Notes: generated by a model not told the origin, from the sequence alone. Positions 33,779-43,135 are shown, counted from the first letter of the stretch. The stretch is DNA of 64,000 nucleotides from Deltaproteobacteria bacterium (GCA_016792625.1 JAEUKK010000156.1:1-64000), one strand, 5' to 3'. Numbers and translations: made by a program.

Positions 33779-35201
33779 GGCTGATCCGGGGGTCGACCAG
33801 GGCGTAGCTCAGGTCAGACAGCAGGATGCCCAACAGCGACAGCACGCTCGACGCGAGCAGGACCGCCATCACCGCGTTGTAGTCGCGGAGGTTGATCGCG
33901 TTGTAGAGGTGCTGGCCCATGCCCGGGATGTTGAAGATGACCTCGATGACGGTGGAGCCCGCGACCAGGGTGGGCAAGAGGCTGCCGAGCAGGGTGAGGA
34001 TGGGGATCATGCCGTTGCGCAGCGCGTGCTTGAGGATGACCACCGGCTCGCTGAGGCCCTTGGCCCGCGCGGTGCGGATGTAGTCGGCCCGGATGACGTC
34101 AATGACGCCGGTGCGGGCATAGCGGGAGAGCGTGGCCAGCGCGCCGGTCGTGTAGGTCACCACGGGCAGCACGAGGTGCCAAGCGATGTCGCCCAGGCGC
34201 TCGGCGGTGGTCATCGGCCCGGCCGATAGGGTCTCAAAATCGCCGGTGGGGAAGAGCGCCAGCGGGTCACCCTCGGTGAAGATGCGCAGCAGCACGGTGC
34301 CCACGAAGAAGCTCGGCAGGCTGTACAGCACAAAGACGCCGATGGTGGTCACCAGATCGGCGGTGGTGCCCTGTTTGACCGCCGAGAAGATGCCCAGGGG
34401 CACAGCCACGATGTAGGCGATGACCACGGCGAGGGTGCCCAAGCTCAGCGAGTACTTCATCTTGCTGAGCAAGGTGTCGAGCACCGGCCGCCGGTCGATG
34501 TTGCTGACGCCGAAGTCGAGCAGCAGCAGGTTCTGCCAGTACTTGGCGAAGCGGGTGTCGAGCAGGCTCATCTCGACCCGCTCGGCGGGCGTCCACTCCA
34601 GGCGGTCGGGCGCGGCGGCCGCCCAGGCCCGCCAGGCGGCGCGCTTCTGCTCGACCTCGGCGGCGGGCGCGGCGGCGGTCCAGGTCCAGCCCTTGATCTC
34701 TTGGTTGGCGGCGGCGATGGCCCGGTTCGCCTCGCGGGCGGCCACGACGTCGCCCCGGCGGTCGTTCTGAAAGCGCTGCTGGCCCGCGACCGCCAGCCAT
34801 GCGGCGGCGGCGCGCTGGCGCTCGGGGTCAGCATCCTCGAGCAGCACGAGCAGGTGGGGCACCAGCACGAGGCCGTAGTCCTCGAGGCGCTCTTGGGCGT
34901 CGATGCGCGCGGCCGGGGGCACCGCCCCGGGCGCGGCGCGTACGGCGTCGACCCAGGCCGCCACCTCGGCAAGGTCGGTGAGGTGCCGCAGGTTGAGGGC
35001 GATCGGCTTGTCGAGGTTGAACTGCTCCTTGAAGATCCGGTAGCTCTCTTGTTCGGCTTGGCCGGCCTGCTCGCCGCCACCGCCGCCCGCCCCTGCGCCG
35101 GGCCGGCCCGGGGCGACGTTGAGCACGACGAAGATCAGCAGCGAGATCAAGAAGAAGGTCGGAAAGATCAGCAGGACCCTTCGGATCGTGTACTGCAGCA
35201 C
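33771..35201 (-). CDS. oppB: Peptide ABC transporter permease OppB, YejB-like, with helical insertion
   Basis: 476 aa against about 310-365 for relatives; GTG start with GGGGAG upstream. The N-terminus (YTIRRVLLIFPTFFLISLLIF) and the C-terminus (LLSDLSYALVDPRI) are YejB/OppB-like, and the EAA loop reads DYIRTARAKGLSEPVVILKH. Between NLDKPIALNLRHL (about 65) and KYWQNLLLLDFGVS (about 225) an extra 140-residue, Ala-rich helical segment is inserted in the periplasmic loop. Part of it (VLVPHLLVLLEDADPERQRA) looks HEAT-like. The insertion may shape docking of the binding protein or peptide choice. Confidence 0.9.
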   Translation of the reverse strand: MLQYTIRRVLLIFPTFFLISLLIFVVLNVAPGRPGAGAGGGGGEQAGQAEQESYRIFKEQFNLDKPIALNLRHLTDLAEVAAWVDAVRAAPGAVPPAARIDAQERLEDYGLVLVPHLLVLLEDADPERQRAAAAWLAVAGQQRFQNDRRGDVVAAREANRAIAAANQEIKGWTWTAAAPAAEVEQKRAAWRAWAAAAPDRLEWTPAERVEMSLLDTRFAKYWQNLLLLDFGVSNIDRRPVLDTLLSKMKYSLSLGTLAVVIAYIVAVPLGIFSAVKQGTTADLVTTIGVFVLYSLPSFFVGTVLLRIFTEGDPLALFPTGDFETLSAGPMTTAERLGDIAWHLVLPVVTYTTGALATLSRYARTGVIDVIRADYIRTARAKGLSEPVVILKHALRNGMIPILTLLGSLLPTLVAGSTVIEVIFNIPGMGQHLYNAINLRDYNAVMAVLLASSVLSLLGILLSDLSYALVDPRISLD

Positions 35202-35240
35202 GCGCTCCCCTTCCGCCCGCGGCGCGGGTCGCCCTCAGCC

Positions 35241-37181
35241 TTAGGGGCTGGCCGGCTGGTTGAAGGAGAAGAGCCGCACGTCCCGGTGGGGCGGGATCTG
35301 CAGGAATTCCAGCGCGTTGAGATGCTCCCAATAGAGGACGGTGCGCTCGCGCTGGTAAAAGAAGGTGTAGGGCTGCTCTTCGGCCACCAAGCGGTGGAAT
35401 GCGTGGCAGAGCTCGACCCGCTTGGCTTCGTCAAACTCAAGCCGCAGGGCCTCAGCGATGCGGTCGGCCTCGGCGTTGCGGAAGCCGATGCGGTTGCCGC
35501 TCTTGGGCTTGTCGGCCTCGGCGCTGTGCCACAGCTGCATCAGGTCGGCCTCCCAGGTGGTGACCCAGGCGCCGGTGAAGGCGTCGAAGTCCCGCTCATC
35601 CATCTTCTTGAGCATGGCCGACCACTCCAGCGGCAGCGGCTGCATCTGCACGCCGATCTGGAGCAGGTCCTCGCGCCAAGTCGAGGCGATGGTCTCGTAC
35701 TCGCTGCTGCTGCCGAAGGTGATGAGCGTGAAGGTGAAGGGCACCCGCTGCCCGTCGATCACCTTGTCACGCACGCCGTCGCCGTCGGTGTCGGTCCAGC
35801 CCGCTTCGGTGAGCAGGGCCTTGGCCGCCTCGAGGTCGAAGGGCAGCGGCTGCACGCTCTTGTCGTAGCAGGGCGTCTGCTGGGGGAAGGGCCCGCTGGT
35901 GAGGGCGCCTTGGTTGTACAGCACCTTCTCGAGCACGCCGGCGCGGTTGAACGAGAGGGTCATCGCCTTGCGCACGCGCTTGTCTGCGAACTTGGGGCGG
36001 TCGGCGTTCCAGCCCACATAAAAGTAGTTGAACAACGAGAAGTCGGCGCGCTTGATGGCGGGATTGTCGAGCAGCACGCCATCTTTGTCGTCGAGGATCT
36101 CGGTCTTGAACTGCTCGGGCTGCAGGTAGATGAAGTCGAGCTCGCCGGCTTTGAGCTTGCGGGGCCAGGCGTTCTGGTCCTTCACCACGCTCATCAGCAG
36201 GCGGTCGTAGGCGACCGGCTCGCCGAAGTAGTGCGGGTCGCGGGCGAACTCCATCTTTACGCCCGGCTCCCAAGACACGAATTGCAGCGGCCCCGTGCCG
36301 ATCGCCTTCTGGTTGTACCAATGCTCGTTGAGCTTGAGGCCCCAAGTCGCGGCGTCGAAGGGCTTGCCATCCTCGTCGACGCTGAACAAGAAGCGTGGGA
36401 TGATCGGCATCTCGAACAGGGCGCTGCGGTTCGTGTAGGCCTTCTCTTTGAACTGAATCTCGAGCGTGTGGTCGTCGACCGCGCGGTAGGCCACGACCGG
36501 CTCGAAGTAGGTGCGCAGGTCGCTCACCCGGCCGGCGGTCTGGGTGTTCCTGATCGCGTCGAGCGTGAAAACGACGTCGTGCGCGGTGAAGGGCTGCCGG
36601 TCGTCGGGCCCGGGCCCCTTGGCCCAGTCGTAGCGGCCGCTGGCCCAGTCGACCGCGGGCCGGTGCCAGTGCACGCCCTTGCGCAGCTCGATGCGGTAGC
36701 GCAGGTCGTCGTCGGTGGTGACCTTCACTGCGAGGTCGGGCACCCAGCGCTCGGGCTCGCCGATGTCGCGGGTGGCCATGAAGGCGTTGAAGTAGGTCGA
36801 GTACTCGTTGACGTCTGCGCCCTTTGCGATCAAGGGGTTGAGGCCCTGCGGGTCTTGTCCGATCTGCATGCGCAGGGTGCGGCCGGGGCTGACCTGTGCC
36901 GCCCGCACGCGCGGGCGGGTCGGCGCGCGCAGCAAGTTCTTGGGATCGGCGAGGGCCTCGGCCTCTTGGGCGCTGCGGGCCGCGGGGCCCGCGGCGGTCG
37001 TGGTCGCGGCACCGGACACGGGAACGCCGGCGCGGAGCTGCGCCTCGATCGCGGCGAGGCGGGCGCTGTCCTCGATGGCGAGGCGCTCCAGATGGTCAAT
37101 CTGCCAAGAATTGATGACGTTGATCGTGGTCAGCAGCCCGAGGCTGATGAACAGGAGGGTGCTCTGTCCCGACTGGCGCAT
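35241..37181 (-). CDS. oppA: Peptide-binding protein OppA-like (SBP family 5), membrane-anchored
   Basis: 646 aa; ATG with GAGG about 7 bases upstream. Instead of a lipoprotein signal the N-terminus has one uncleaved-looking helix (STLLFISLGLLTTINVINSW), then a short coiled segment (LERLAIEDSARLAAIEAQL) and a Thr/Ala linker. The SBP_bac_5 fold begins near residue 100 (LRMQIGQDPQGLNPLIAKGA) and shows YRIELRKGVHWH and FTAHDVVFTLDAI. It would capture peptides in the periplasm. It is the first gene of the importer run, with a TAGCCT hexamer 75 bases upstream. Confidence 0.9.
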   Translation of the reverse strand: MRQSGQSTLLFISLGLLTTINVINSWQIDHLERLAIEDSARLAAIEAQLRAGVPVSGAATTTAAGPAARSAQEAEALADPKNLLRAPTRPRVRAAQVSPGRTLRMQIGQDPQGLNPLIAKGADVNEYSTYFNAFMATRDIGEPERWVPDLAVKVTTDDDLRYRIELRKGVHWHRPAVDWASGRYDWAKGPGPDDRQPFTAHDVVFTLDAIRNTQTAGRVSDLRTYFEPVVAYRAVDDHTLEIQFKEKAYTNRSALFEMPIIPRFLFSVDEDGKPFDAATWGLKLNEHWYNQKAIGTGPLQFVSWEPGVKMEFARDPHYFGEPVAYDRLLMSVVKDQNAWPRKLKAGELDFIYLQPEQFKTEILDDKDGVLLDNPAIKRADFSLFNYFYVGWNADRPKFADKRVRKAMTLSFNRAGVLEKVLYNQGALTSGPFPQQTPCYDKSVQPLPFDLEAAKALLTEAGWTDTDGDGVRDKVIDGQRVPFTFTLITFGSSSEYETIASTWREDLLQIGVQMQPLPLEWSAMLKKMDERDFDAFTGAWVTTWEADLMQLWHSAEADKPKSGNRIGFRNAEADRIAEALRLEFDEAKRVELCHAFHRLVAEEQPYTFFYQRERTVLYWEHLNALEFLQIPPHRDVRLFSFNQPASP

Positions 37182-37256
37182 GCGCGGGCCTCAGTGATGC
37201 GGCGGGCCAGCGGGGCGGCCGCGCCTGCCCGACCGCCAGCCCGCGCGGCGAGGCCG

Positions 37257-37262
37257 AGGCTA
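37257..37262 (-). promoter_or_regulatory. Candidate -10 hexamer TAGCCT for the peptide-importer run
   Basis: TAGCCT on the minus strand lies at the edge of the upstream sulfatase gene, about 75 bases before the oppA ATG. The identical hexamer occurs before the radical SAM gene at 41540. Confidence 0.3.
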
Positions 37263-39128
37263 TCACCCGTCGTCGCCGGGAGCCGCTGGGGCCTCACTGG
37301 GCGCGGGGGCCTCCGGGGCCTCGTCACCCGCGGTCGGCGCGGGCGCCGGTGCTCCGCCAGGCGCGGAGCCCGTGCCGCAGTCGACGTAGCCGAGCGCGCA
37401 GAGCAGCTCGGTCGAGACGTCTGCTTTGGCTTCGCCGGTCTCACCGACATCGCGGAGCAGGCTCGCGGCCGCGCAGACCTCGGGGGCTTGGTCGGCGGGC
37501 AGTTTTCGGTGCTCGTTGGCGTCGACCCAGAGGTGGTAGGCGACGGTCTTGGTCGCCTCGGCTGTGCGGGTCTCGATGCACTTGTGCTGGTGGGTCCGCG
37601 CGCTGGTCTGGGGCGCCCCGTACAGGTTGCCCGCGGCCTTGGCGATGCGCTCCCGCTCGATGGTCTGGCGGAGGTCACGCCCCTCACCGGGGCCCGGCTG
37701 CGAGCCGGTCACCGCCCGAAGGGTCGGCGCGATGTCGATGAGGGAGGCGATGCCATCCCCGCGTGCGGGGCTGACCCCGGGGGAGATGAGCACCAGCGGG
37801 ATCTCGGTGACCTCGCGGTGGTGCGAGTGGCCGTGCTCATAGCCGCGGTGCTCCCAGAACTCCTCACCGTGGTCGGAGGTGAAGACCAGCGTGCCGTCTT
37901 CGAAGAAGCCCCGCGCGTCGAGGGCGTCGAGCAGGCGGTGGACTTGCACGTCCACGGCGTTGACCTCGATGCCATAACCCTCGCGGATGGCTTTTCGGAG
38001 CGCGGGGGTGGCCGGCAGCTCGCCCGAGCGCACCGGCCCGGGCAGCTTCACCTCGGCCGCCGGGTGGCCCTCGGGCAGGTGGGTGTAGGGCAGGTGGGTG
38101 TCGAAGAGGTGCACCCAGAGCAGCCAGCCGCGCGGCGGCGCGTCGTCGAGCCAGCGCAGCGCGTGATCGATGACCTGGGCGCCATCCCGGCCTGGGCGGC
38201 TGCGGACATCGCCCAGCAGCGCGAAGGGCTGGTGCACCTGTTCATCGGGGTTGAGCCAGAGGTCAAAACCCCGGCGGAAGCCCAGAGAGCTCGCCACGAA
38301 GGGGTTCACCACAAAAGCCGCCGTGCGGTAGCCGCGGCCCTGCAGCTCTTGCACGATGGTCTTGTTCTTGCGCCCGATGGACGAGAAGCCGCCGTGGGGG
38401 CGCTTGCCAGCCCCGTGCTCGGCCGGCATGAGGCCGGTCCAGATGCTGGCGACGGCGGGCACGGTCCACGACGCGGTGGACATCGCGTGCGTCCAGGAGA
38501 CGCCGCGCGCCGACATCCGCTCAAAAGAGCTCATCTTGCTGGCGTAGTCGGCGCGCAGCGTGTCGACGGTGAGCACGACCACCGGCGGCCCCGAGGCCGT
38601 ACGCGGCGCGGGCTGCAGCGCCAGGACCGGGGCCTTGAGGTCTTCGAGCAGCTGGGCCCGCGGCTTGGCGACCCGGCCGTTCCCGAGCGGGATCAGGCGG
38701 ATGGGCAGCGAAAAAACGAGCCCGAGGGCCGGGACCATCACCCACAGGGGCAGGCGGCGGCCGATGTCGTGCACCACCCGCGCCAGCACCGCGGCGATGG
38801 GCAGGCCGAGCACCACCGAGGCCACCCGCGCCCAGGGCAGCAGCAGCTCGGCCCGGGCGAGCAGGGCGATGACCGCCAGCGCGCCGGGCCAGGAGAGCGC
38901 CCCCTGCCAGCCACCCCGGGTCAAGGCCGCGTGGAGGATGCCGAAGAGGGTGAGGAGCCCCAGCTCGGCGCCGGCCCAGGCCAGGGCCGGGGGCGAGGCG
39001 CTGTGCGCCGCGAAGCTGAGCTCGAGCGCGCCGATGACGACCCAGCTCAGCACCAACGCCGCGCGGTGGCGGCCCAGCGGAGCCGCGCCCTCAGACGGAG
39101 CGGACGAAGGGGGCGTGGGCGAGGTCAT
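37263..39128 (-). CDS. Membrane-anchored sulfatase-fold protein
   Basis: 621 aa. About five N-terminal helices (residues 20-150) precede a sulfatase/alkaline-phosphatase superfamily domain: PPVVVLTVDTLRADYASKM, later VHLFDTHLPY, and TSDHGEEFWEHRGYEHGHS. At the nucleophile site the sequence is ASWTVPAVASIWTGLMP, so Thr replaces the formylglycine-forming Cys or Ser and no CxPxR exists. The layout of membrane helices plus a Thr-type domain resembles LtaS and lipid phosphoethanolamine transferases, so phospho-group transfer in the envelope is more likely than sulfate removal. The C-terminal tail is Pro/Ala-rich. Confidence 0.8.
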   Translation of the reverse strand: MTSPTPPSSAPSEGAAPLGRHRAALVLSWVVIGALELSFAAHSASPPALAWAGAELGLLTLFGILHAALTRGGWQGALSWPGALAVIALLARAELLLPWARVASVVLGLPIAAVLARVVHDIGRRLPLWVMVPALGLVFSLPIRLIPLGNGRVAKPRAQLLEDLKAPVLALQPAPRTASGPPVVVLTVDTLRADYASKMSSFERMSARGVSWTHAMSTASWTVPAVASIWTGLMPAEHGAGKRPHGGFSSIGRKNKTIVQELQGRGYRTAAFVVNPFVASSLGFRRGFDLWLNPDEQVHQPFALLGDVRSRPGRDGAQVIDHALRWLDDAPPRGWLLWVHLFDTHLPYTHLPEGHPAAEVKLPGPVRSGELPATPALRKAIREGYGIEVNAVDVQVHRLLDALDARGFFEDGTLVFTSDHGEEFWEHRGYEHGHSHHREVTEIPLVLISPGVSPARGDGIASLIDIAPTLRAVTGSQPGPGEGRDLRQTIERERIAKAAGNLYGAPQTSARTHQHKCIETRTAEATKTVAYHLWVDANEHRKLPADQAPEVCAAASLLRDVGETGEAKADVSTELLCALGYVDCGTGSAPGGAPAPAPTAGDEAPEAPAPSEAPAAPGDDG

Positions 39129-39145
39129 CGGCGCTCCGGGGCGGC

Positions 39146-39151
39146 CTGCTA
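39146..39151 (-). promoter_or_regulatory. Candidate -10 hexamer TAGCAG for the membrane sulfatase gene
   Basis: On the minus strand TAGCAG lies 17 bases before the ATG at 39128, with CGGAG between. The overlapping plus-strand TAACCG (39150-39155) could serve the divergent gene. Confidence 0.3.
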
Positions 39152-39198
39152 ACCGAGCCGGGGCGGCCGGGGCTCAGGCGGGTCGCCTGACCGCGACG

Positions 39199-40614
39199 AT
39201 GGGGGTGCCCCTCGCCTTGGCCGCCCTGGCCTTGGGGTGGCATGGCCTCTGGGCGATGACCGTGCCCGGCCCGTTGGACTGGGATCCGGCCTACTACCGC
39301 GACGTCGCCCAGCACATCCTCGCCGGAGAGGGCGCGGTCTCCTCCGCCGCCTGGCAGGCGGCGCTGACCGCCGGGCCGCTGCCCGCGCCCGCCGACCTCC
39401 ACTGGATGCCGCTGCCCTCGCGCGTCCTGCTGCCTGGGCTCGCGCTCTGGCCCGCCCGCGGCGATCAGCTGGTGACCGCGCTGCTCGCGGCGGCCTGGGC
39501 GCCGCTGGCCTGGGCGCTGGCCCGCGCGCTCGGCCTGCGCCCGGCCGCCGCGGCCCTCGCGGGTCTGTGGGCGGCGACGGGGCTCGGCTGGGTGCGCTTC
39601 TTGTCGACGCCCGATGTCTTTGCCCTCTACGGCGTCATCGGCGCGGCTGGCTGGCTGGCCGTGCTGCGCGGCGCGACCGGCTGGGCGGCGGCGGCGGCGG
39701 TGGCGGCCGCCCTGAGCCGGGGGGACGGCTTCGTGCTGGGCGCCGCGCTCGGGCTCGGCCTCGGCGGGGCCCGCGGCGCGCTGGTGGCCAGCGCGGGCCT
39801 GCTCGCGGCGGGTGGTTGGGGCGCCTGGGCGCTGGCTTCGGGCGGCGCGCTCGCGTTGGAGATCCGCGCCGCGGCGCTGCACGCCCCCGACATCGGCGGG
39901 TTCATTGAAGGGGTCCGCGCGCCGCGGGGCCTCGGCCCGCGCGTGGCCGCGCTGCCCGCCGAGCTCGGGCAGCTCCCGGCCACGGCGCTGGTGGCGGGGG
40001 CTGGGCTCCTCCCCCTGCCGGCGCTGGCGGGGGCGGCCCTCCACCGGCGCCGCCGGGCCGTGGGCGCGGCCTTGGCCTTCCTTGTGGGCGCGCCGCTGCT
40101 TGGCCTGCTGCTCGCCCCGGCGATCGCGGCCTCAGGCTCCCCCTTCCGCAGCGGGGCGGCGCTGGCCTGCCTCGGCGCGGCCCTGGGCGCGGCCGGGGTT
40201 GACGCGCTGGAGCACCGATTGGTGGCGCGAGGCTGGCGCCCGGGCGTGCTGTTTTGGGGAGTGGCGGTGGGCGCCATCGCCGCCGCGGGCACGATCGGTC
40301 TCGGCAACCGGGCGGCGCGGCCCGAGGCGCCTGTCGACTGTGGCCCGCTGGAGGGCATCCCCGTCGAGGCGGTGGTCCTGACCGGGCGGCCGCTGCTGGT
40401 CCGGGCCCGCTGCGGGCATCCGACGGTCGTGCTCACCCGCGCGACGCCGCCCGCCGAGGTCGCGGACCGGGCCGCGCGCACCGGCGCCACCTACGCGCTT
40501 TTGCCCGAGGCGGACGTGGATCGGTCCGTCCCGCTGCGCGCCGACGCCGCCCGTCTTTTGCCCGGCTGGACCGAGCTGCAGCCGGGCCTGTTCCGCGCGC
40601 CCCTCGCCGACTGA
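39199..40614 (+). CDS. Polytopic membrane protein, GT-C glycosyltransferase-like
   Basis: 471 aa from ATG 39199; no clear Shine-Dalgarno, so the start is tentative. A first helix is followed by PLDWDPAYYRDVAQHILAGE, an acidic first loop like the catalytic loop of GT-C enzymes, then about ten helices and a C-terminal 110-residue soluble part with strands such as AVVLTGRPLLVRARCGHP. No sugar donor can be named. It is divergent from the membrane sulfatase gene, with which it may share a regulatory gap of 70 bases. Confidence 0.55.
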   Translation: MGVPLALAALALGWHGLWAMTVPGPLDWDPAYYRDVAQHILAGEGAVSSAAWQAALTAGPLPAPADLHWMPLPSRVLLPGLALWPARGDQLVTALLAAAWAPLAWALARALGLRPAAAALAGLWAATGLGWVRFLSTPDVFALYGVIGAAGWLAVLRGATGWAAAAAVAAALSRGDGFVLGAALGLGLGGARGALVASAGLLAAGGWGAWALASGGALALEIRAAALHAPDIGGFIEGVRAPRGLGPRVAALPAELGQLPATALVAGAGLLPLPALAGAALHRRRRAVGAALAFLVGAPLLGLLLAPAIAASGSPFRSGAALACLGAALGAAGVDALEHRLVARGWRPGVLFWGVAVGAIAAAGTIGLGNRAARPEAPVDCGPLEGIPVEAVVLTGRPLLVRARCGHPTVVLTRATPPAEVADRAARTGATYALLPEADVDRSVPLRADAARLLPGWTELQPGLFRAPLAD

Positions 40615-40647
40615 GCGGTCCTCGGGTTTGGCGGCGCGCGCCCTTCC

Positions 40648-41487
40648 TCAGCCCGCCGGGGCCCGGGCCGCGCGCAGCGCGAGGTCGCGCAGGCGGGGGA
40701 GCTCGCTGGTCGAGGCGTCGAGCTCAAGCTCGAAGTGATCGCCCTGCTCATTGATCTCGACGAGCCACAGCGCCGGAGGGGAGGGGAGCGCCAGCGCGCC
40801 GGCCAGCCGTGCCCGCAGCGCCGCTTCGGCTTCGGCGTCGCCCGGCGGCAGCGGGGGCAGCCGGAGCCGGCTGCGCTGCAGGCCCGACCGGCTGTGGTTG
40901 TGCAAGGGGGCGGCCATCAGGGCGCGGTTGGGCACGTGGCTCAGCGCGCCGTTGGCCGCGCGCAGGCGGGTGGACCAGAGCCCGATCGCGTCGACCTCGC
41001 CCCGCACGCCCGCCGCGGTGATCTCGTCGCCGAGGTTGAAGGGCCGCTGGCTGAGCAGCAGCGCGCCCGCCGCCGCCTGCCCCAGCGTGTCGCGCAAGCT
41101 CAGGGCCAAGGCCAATAAGAGGAGCCCGAGCAGGGTGAGCACGCCGTCGGTGAGCAGGCCGAGGCGGGCGAGCGCGGCGAAGAGCGCCCCGAGCTGGAGC
41201 AGCGGCACCACCGCGTCGGCCAGCGCCGGGCGGAGCACCGGATCGACCCGGCTGCGCTGCAGGGTCAGCGCGACCAGGCCGCGGGCGCGCCGGGCCAGCC
41301 AGCCGCCGATCAGCAAGATCAAGCCGGCTTGGAGCCAGGGCCCGAAGCGGTGCAGCGTCGTGTCGAGCGGGGCGGCCCAGGCCTCACCCGCCAGCCAGCG
41401 GGCGAGCAGGCCGTCGGCCGCGGCGGCGGGCCGGGGGAGGAGGAGGGCGGCGCCGAGCGCGCCGAGGCCCAGGGGCGAGCGGGACAT
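40648..41487 (-). CDS. MscS-family mechanosensitive channel
   Basis: 279 aa; ATG with GGAGGTCCGC upstream. A signal-like N-terminus and three to four helices lead to the MscS pore helix and beta domain: LALSLRDTLGQAAAGALLLSQ, then RPFNLGDEITAAGVRGEVDA, IGLWSTRLRAANGALSHVPN and an alpha/beta C-terminus. The Gly/Ala-rich pore helix followed by PFNLGDEI is diagnostic. It should release solutes under membrane tension. It is convergent with the GT-C-like gene. Confidence 0.9.
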   Translation of the reverse strand: MSRSPLGLGALGAALLLPRPAAAADGLLARWLAGEAWAAPLDTTLHRFGPWLQAGLILLIGGWLARRARGLVALTLQRSRVDPVLRPALADAVVPLLQLGALFAALARLGLLTDGVLTLLGLLLLALALSLRDTLGQAAAGALLLSQRPFNLGDEITAAGVRGEVDAIGLWSTRLRAANGALSHVPNRALMAAPLHNHSRSGLQRSRLRLPPLPPGDAEAEAALRARLAGALALPSPPALWLVEINEQGDHFELELDASTSELPRLRDLALRAARAPAG

Positions 41488-41539
41488 GCGGACCTCCCTG
41501 CGGGGCGGGCTTTGCCCTTCCTCCGCACGTTCAGGATGG

Positions 41540-41545
41540 TAGCCT
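41540..41545 (+). promoter_or_regulatory. Candidate -10 hexamer TAGCCT for the radical SAM gene
   Basis: TAGCCT lies 90 bases before the ATG at 41636 in the 148-base divergent gap. It is identical to the hexamer at 37257-37262. Confidence 0.3.
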
Positions 41546-41635
41546 CTCAGTGGCGGCTGGGCTCACCCCGGCCGGTGCGCGGGAGGGTCTGCGCGCCGGC
41601 CCGACCCCCGAGCACCAGCGCCTCGCGGACGCCCC

Positions 41636-43117
41636 ATGCGGAAGACCAAGGTCCTCTTCATCAAGTACCACGAGGCCGCAGACCAGCAGCCGCTGTCAAA
41701 GAAGGCCGCCGAGAAGCTGGGCATCTTCCCGAGCTTGGCCCTGGCCGGGCTGGCTGCCTGGGTGCGCCAGCACGGCTTCCCTGTGCAGCTCATCGACCTG
41801 CACGTCGAGAACATCTACCCGACCGACGCCGCCGACCGGGTGCGCGAGTACGACCCGCAGATCGTCGCGCTGACCTCCAAGACCTTGGGCTGGCCGGCGG
41901 TCATCGAGATCGCCCAGATGGTGCGGCAGGCGGCGCCCAAGGCGATCGTCGTGGTCGGCGGCCCGCACATGAGCATCTACGCCCGCGAGTCGCTCAGCTG
42001 GGACTGCTTCGACATCGCGGTGGTCGGCGACGGCGAAGAGACCTTCCTCGACATCTGCGAGCGGGTCGAGCAGGGCGCCGGGGTCAGCGAGCTGCAGGAC
42101 ATTCCGGGCACCGCCTGCCGCACGGCCAGCGGCGAGGTGCTCCAGCACCCCCCGCGGCCGGTGCCCAAAGACATCAACCAGTACCCGATGACCGCGTGGG
42201 ACCTCATCCCCGTGCGGGACTACCACTGCCTCACCCTGCTCAAGCCCTTCGCGACGATGGTCACCACCCGCGGCTGCCCCTGGCACTGCGGCTACTGCTC
42301 GCAGGTCTACAGCGAGAAGCTCCGCTTCCGCAGCGTCGAGCTGGTGGTCGACGAGATGGAGCACCTCGAGCGCACCTACGGCGTGCGCGAGATCGTGTTC
42401 TTCGACGAGACCTTCACCATCGGCAAGAAGCGCATGAAGCACTTCGCCGAAGAGGTCCAGCGCCGCGGGCTCAAGGTCAAGTTCAACATCCGGGCCCGGG
42501 TCGATACGGTCGACCGCGAGGTGGTGCGCGAGCTCAAGAAGGCCGGCCTGCGCAGCATCCACATGGGGGTCGAGGCGGGCACCGACCGCGTGCTCAAGAT
42601 CATGAACAAGCAGATCACGCGCGAGCAGACCGAGGCCGCCTTCCGCATCTGCCGCGAAGAGGGCATCGACACCCGCGGCTACTTCATGGTCGGCTACTAC
42701 GACGCCACGCACGATGATGTCGAGGACATGATCCGCTTCGCCAGCGGGCTCGGCCTCGACTGGGCCAGCTTCTCGGTGGCCACCGCGCTGCCGGCCACCG
42801 ACCTGTACCGGATCGCCCAAGAGCGCGGCTACGTCGATGGTGACTTCTGGAAGCAGTACACCATCGACGGCGGCGGGCTCATCCCCCAGCTCGAGACCGA
42901 GACGTTTACCGCCGAGCAGCTCCGGGCCTACCGCACCAAGGCCTACATGAACTTCTACCTGCGCCCCGACCTCATCCGCCGCAAGCTGAGCAAGTCCGAG
43001 GGCCGCGAAGAGCTGATGGAGATGATGGGCGGCGCGACCGTGCTGTCGGAGATCGTCAAAGCCCAGGTGCTCAAGGTCATCCCGCAGGTCGGCCTCGGGC
43101 GGTGGAACACGGTCTGA
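41636..43117 (+). CDS. Cobalamin-binding-domain radical SAM protein
   Basis: 493 aa. An N-terminal B12-binding Rossmann-like domain (about 1-150) includes AIVVVGGPHMSIYARE and VVGDGEETFLDI; as in many family members the DxHxxG cobalamin ligand is not evident. The radical SAM core follows with Cys214, Cys218 and Cys221 in RGCPWHCGYCSQ, then FFDETFTIGKKRM and HMGVEAGTDRVLKIMNK, the SAM and substrate strands. The C-terminal region is helical. Relatives (BchE, HpnJ-like and others) modify lipids, tetrapyrroles or natural products. No substrate can be set from the neighbours, which are prmC (convergent) and an MscS channel. Confidence 0.9.
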   Translation: MRKTKVLFIKYHEAADQQPLSKKAAEKLGIFPSLALAGLAAWVRQHGFPVQLIDLHVENIYPTDAADRVREYDPQIVALTSKTLGWPAVIEIAQMVRQAAPKAIVVVGGPHMSIYARESLSWDCFDIAVVGDGEETFLDICERVEQGAGVSELQDIPGTACRTASGEVLQHPPRPVPKDINQYPMTAWDLIPVRDYHCLTLLKPFATMVTTRGCPWHCGYCSQVYSEKLRFRSVELVVDEMEHLERTYGVREIVFFDETFTIGKKRMKHFAEEVQRRGLKVKFNIRARVDTVDREVVRELKKAGLRSIHMGVEAGTDRVLKIMNKQITREQTEAAFRICREEGIDTRGYFMVGYYDATHDDVEDMIRFASGLGLDWASFSVATALPATDLYRIAQERGYVDGDFWKQYTIDGGGLIPQLETETFTAEQLRAYRTKAYMNFYLRPDLIRRKLSKSEGREELMEMMGGATVLSEIVKAQVLKVIPQVGLGRWNTV

Positions 43118-43135
43118 GGGTTCGCAGTCGGCCCC

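Noticed and set aside
34701..39152. A 1,483-codon open frame on the plus strand opposite oppB, oppA and the membrane sulfatase
   Set aside because: It is a mirror of GC-rich codons in recognisable minus-strand genes. The translation is rich in Gly, Arg, Val and His with no domain, helix pattern or ribosome site.
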